NCBI GenBank assembly: GCA_005888515.1
Contig: VAZR01000230.1
Location: 1-8,055, forward strand
Direction: 5' to 3'
DNA length: 8,055 nucleotides
Source of the DNA: Alphaproteobacteria bacterium
Lineage (GTDB): Bacteria > Pseudomonadota > Alphaproteobacteria > ATCC43930 > CGMCC-115725
Position numbers and translations under genes: made by a program. The notes beneath the pieces are model-generated. The model was not told where the DNA came from. It saw only the letters and a program-made list of their open reading frames with translations, and made no database searches. This document shows, piece after piece, positions 6,312 through 8,055 of the stretch (positions are counted from its first letter, which is position 1; the number at the start of each line of letters is the position of its first letter).

Positions 6312-6346
6312 GCGCCGCGAGACTAGTGGGGAGCCGCTCGCGGCGC
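6312..6346 (-). promoter_or_regulatory. 10-bp inverted repeat immediately before the nudC start codon
   Basis: GCGCCGCGAG (6312-6321) and CTCGCGGCGC (6337-6346) are perfect inverted arms separated by 15 bases. In the leftward mRNA the second arm ends one base before the nudC ATG, so the whole ribosome-binding region would be paired. All ten pairs are Watson-Crick and eight are G-C, so the stem should be stable. It could reduce translation of nudC or act as a structure-based switch. The arms are seen; the regulatory role is inferred. Confidence 0.5.
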
Positions 6347-6352
6347 AATTGC

Positions 6353-6374
6353 CGCCGGGGGCTGCCCCCCGGCG
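6353..6374 (-). terminator. GC-rich 9-bp hairpin after the PA2169-family gene
   Basis: CGCCGGGGG (6353-6361) pairs with CCCCCGGCG (6366-6374) around the loop CTGC. On the minus strand it begins eight bases after the stop codon at 6382. That is the position of a terminator, but the following bases (GCAATTGCGCC) give no U-tract. It may act as a 3' stabilising hairpin or a weak terminator separating this gene from nudC. Confidence 0.45.
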
Positions 6375-6381
6375 CCGCGCG

Positions 6382-6825
6382 TCAGGCCATCGCGTTGCGC
6401 ATCGCGCGGACGCTGTCGTGGTTCATCTTGACTTCGCGGTACTGCTTGCCGATCAGCGTGCGGACATCGGCCGGCAGATCCTCCTGCAGCGCCTCTTCAT
6501 AGGCCCGCTTGGCGGAATCCTCGCCTCGCTCGCACTCATCGAGCACGGCATGTTCGTCCATCCCGGTGATCCGCGAGCGGATATCGACCCAGAAGCGGTG
6601 CAGCTGCCCTGTCATCGAGCTGCTGCGCTCGGGATCACCGCCCAGCTCGCGCACTTTCTGCTGCAATTGCGCGGCGCCGAGCCGGCAACGCTCGGCCTTT
6701 TGCTCGAAAAACGACTTCAGCTGCGGGTTTTTGACCGCGTCCGCGCAGGTGCGAAAACCCTCTTCGCCGTCCTTGCTGGTCTCGATCAGATCATTAAGCG
6801 TGCCGATGACATCATCGCGGTCCAT
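6382..6825 (-). CDS. PA2169-family four-helix-bundle protein (DUF2383)
   Basis: A 147-residue, highly charged, helical protein. The segments DVIGTLNDLIETSKDGEEGF at the start, LKSFFEQKAERCRLGAAQL (about 36-54), the central VRELGGDPE, and the carboxyl helices with DECERGEDSAKRAYEEAL and VRTLIGKQYREVKMNHD match the PA2169/DUF2383 group, ferritin-like four-helix bundles. The length is typical. The function of the group is not established; members often sit among stress-response genes, and a ferritin-like metal site has been suggested from the fold. The ATG at 6825 is supported by AAAGGA (6834-6839) eight bases upstream. It is divergent from the DAO gene (155-base gap) and upstream of nudC, from which it is separated by two hairpins. 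It may be transcribed alone or read through into nudC. Confidence 0.9.
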   Translation of the reverse strand: MDRDDVIGTLNDLIETSKDGEEGFRTCADAVKNPQLKSFFEQKAERCRLGAAQLQQKVRELGGDPERSSSMTGQLHRFWVDIRSRITGMDEHAVLDECERGEDSAKRAYEEALQEDLPADVRTLIGKQYREVKMNHDSVRAMRNAMA

Positions 6826-6844
6826 CGCCCGAGTCCTTTCGCTG

Positions 6845-6862
6845 CGCGCCGCGGGCGCGGCG
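6845..6862. other. GC-rich 7-bp inverted repeat in the PA2169-family leader
   Basis: GCGCCGC (6845-6851) and GCGGCGC (6856-6862) form a perfect stem with loop GGGC. It lies six bases beyond the AAAGGA site of the leftward gene, within the 155-base divergent region. In GC-rich DNA such repeats can arise by chance, so its significance is uncertain. The rest of the region holds the possible promoter at 6911-6919. Confidence 0.3.
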
Positions 6863-6910
6863 CCAATCCTGCATTGCCAAACGCCTCAACCGCGACGGTC
6901 GATCCGATTT

Positions 6911-6919
6911 TGCTATGCT
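6911..6919 (+). promoter_or_regulatory. Possible extended -10 promoter element for the DAO-family gene
   Basis: TGCTATGCT at 6911-6919 fits an extended -10 element (TGN followed by TATGCT), 61 bases before the ATG at 6981. It sits in the most A/T-rich part of this gap. No convincing -35 hexamer is found at the right distance, though an extended -10 can work without one. This is weak, sequence-only evidence. Confidence 0.35.
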
Positions 6920-6980
6920 GATCCGCCGGGTTTCGGTCCGCGAGCCCGGCTTGGGCGTGAACTTTACCCGAGGTGACAGC

Positions 6981-8055
6981 ATGGCGCCGCGCGTCGATCC
7001 GGTCCCATCCGACGAGAAATTGCCGGCCAGCGCCGATGTCGTGATCGTCGGCGGCGGCATCATCGGCGCTAGCACGGCCCTGTTCCTGGCGCAGCGCGGC
7101 GTCTCGGTGGTGCTGTGCGAGAAGGGCCACATCGCCGGCGAGCAGTCGAGCCGCAATTGGGGCTGGTGCCGCAAGATGGCGCGCGACCCGCGCGAGATCC
7201 CGCTGATCATCGAGAGCCTGCGGCTGTGGGAGCGGATGAACGGCACCGTCGACGCCGAGACCGGGTTTCGCACCTGCGGCATCATGTATCTCGGAGAAAA
7301 TGCCGAGGCCCTGAGCCAGATGGGGACCTGGCTCGAACATGCCCGCGAATTCCAGCTCGACACCCGGCTGATCGATGGCGCCGAGGTGGCGCGGTTGTTG
7401 CCGGGCATCGCCAAATCCTGGGCCGGCGCGCTTTACACGGCGAGCGACGGCAAGGCCGAGCCGCAGTTAGCCGCGCCGGCGATTGCTCAGGGCGCGCGCC
7501 GCCGCGGCGCGACGATCATGACCGGCTGTGCGGTGCGCGGCATCGAGACCGCGGCGGGGCGGGTTTCGGCCGTCGTCACCGAAAAGGGCCGTATCGCCTG
7601 CCAATCGGTCGTGCTGGCCGGCGGCGCCTGGTCGCGGCTGTTCTGCGGCAATCTCGGGGTCGAACTGCCGCAGCTGAAGGTCTTGGCTTCGGTCATGCGC
7701 ACCGAACCGTTCGAGGGCGGGCCGGAAATCTCGGCGACGGGCGGGCTGTTCGGCTACCGCAAGCGGATGGATGGCGGCTACACGGTCGCGACCTTGGGGG
7801 TGCGCACGATCGATCTCGTGCCGGACAGCTTCCGCCTGTTTCCGGAATACCTGCCGAGCATCCGCTTGCATTGGAAGAAACTGCGGTTTCGGGTCGGCCG
7901 GCGCTTTATCGAGGAATGGCAAACGCCGCGCAAATGGGCGCTTGACCGAGAGTCGCCGTTCGAGGCGATGCGGGTGCTTGACCCGGAGGCGGATCCGTTC
8001 GTGCTGGAGCGGGCCCGCGCCAGCATCGCCGAAAGCTTTCCGGCATTCCGCAATG
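6981..8055 (+). CDS. FAD-dependent oxidoreductase, DAO (D-amino-acid oxidase/DadA) superfamily, carboxyl end cut by window edge
   Basis: Open for 358 codons from the ATG at 6981 to the right edge. AGGTGA lies four bases before the ATG, which selects this start over an in-frame GTG at 6957. The FAD-binding strand reads ADVVIVGGGIIGASTALFLA, with GGGIIG at residues 24-29 and Glu47 ending the second strand (VVLCEKG). Then come GHIAGEQSSRNWGWCRK (49-65), a block common in bacterial DAO-type oxidases, GALYTASDGKAEPQL, and the second FAD contact VVLAGGAWSRLF. These place it among DadA, glycine-oxidase and sarcosine-oxidase relatives, which oxidise amines or amino acids to imines. The substrate-defining carboxyl part is off the window. 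It is divergent from the PA2169-family gene. The family is confident, the substrate unknown. Confidence 0.93.
   Translation, partial: MAPRVDPVPSDEKLPASADVVIVGGGIIGASTALFLAQRGVSVVLCEKGHIAGEQSSRNWGWCRKMARDPREIPLIIESLRLWERMNGTVDAETGFRTCGIMYLGENAEALSQMGTWLEHAREFQLDTRLIDGAEVARLLPGIAKSWAGALYTASDGKAEPQLAAPAIAQGARRRGATIMTGCAVRGIETAAGRVSAVVTEKGRIACQSVVLAGGAWSRLFCGNLGVELPQLKVLASVMRTEPFEGGPEISATGGLFGYRKRMDGGYTVATLGVRTIDLVPDSFRLFPEYLPSIRLHWKKLRFRVGRRFIEEWQTPRKWALDRESPFEAMRVLDPEADPFVLERARASIAESFPAFRN

Noticed and set aside
5950..6921. 323-codon rightward open frame
   Set aside because: Antisense to nudC and the PA2169-family gene, both firmly recognised; composition is typical of a GC-rich shadow frame.
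6925..6950. GCCGGG/CCCGGC inverted repeat in the DAO leader as an operator or riboswitch
   Set aside because: Only six pairs with a 14-base loop in GC-rich sequence; easily expected by chance.
7115..7945. 276-codon rightward open frame within the DAO-type gene
   Set aside because: A +1 frame shadow of the flavoprotein, which stays open in its own frame with clear FAD motifs. I checked that frame through to base 8054 and found no frameshift.

Overview
The window is dense, GC-rich bacterial chromosome with short intergenic gaps and typical housekeeping or catabolic genes. Codon use, the pair of orphan ModA-like periplasmic proteins, and the mix of GMC, SDR and DAO oxidoreductases suggest an alphaproteobacterium, probably of the Hyphomicrobiales (Bradyrhizobium/Rhodopseudomonas-like). 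That assignment is an inference from protein character; there is no rRNA or tRNA here. I see no phage, insertion sequence, CRISPR or toxin-antitoxin genes, and no gap without a gene exceeds about 155 bases.

Layout. (1) A leftward gene set occupies 2594 to the left edge: a GMC-family flavoprotein dehydrogenase (2594-960), a small HExxH protein resembling the EF-P hydroxylase EpmC/YfcM (870-259), and the amino end of a YihY/BrkB-family membrane protein (208 to beyond base 1). Between the first two lie a 17-base imperfect tandem repeat that begins inside the GMC stop codon and a perfect 7-bp hairpin. (2) A single rightward cupin gene (2689-3075) diverges from the GMC gene and converges with the next cluster, with a gap of only 2 bases. 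(3) A long leftward cluster runs from 6825 to 3078: a PA2169-family four-helix protein, nudC (NAD diphosphatase), two tandem paralogous ModA-like periplasmic substrate-binding proteins, and an RDH-type short-chain dehydrogenase. The last four genes are tightly spaced (34 bp, 53 bp, then a 4-base GTGA overlap), so they probably form one operon. (4) A rightward FAD-dependent amine/amino-acid oxidase-like gene starts at 6981 and runs off the right edge.

Functionally this is a redox and nucleotide-metabolism neighbourhood. GMC and DAO proteins use FAD, the SDR uses NAD(P)H, and NudC hydrolyses NAD(H) or NAD-capped RNA. No clear single pathway links them. The ModA-like proteins have no permease or ATPase gene in the window.

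The points most worth a second look are: the EpmC-like protein; the repeat array at the GMC stop; the exact 25-residue in-frame deletion in one of the two SBP paralogues; and a 10-bp inverted repeat whose second arm ends one base before the nudC start codon and so could hide its ribosome-binding region. None of this amounts to a demonstrated new system; the EpmC-like protein is the best candidate for unrecognised biology.
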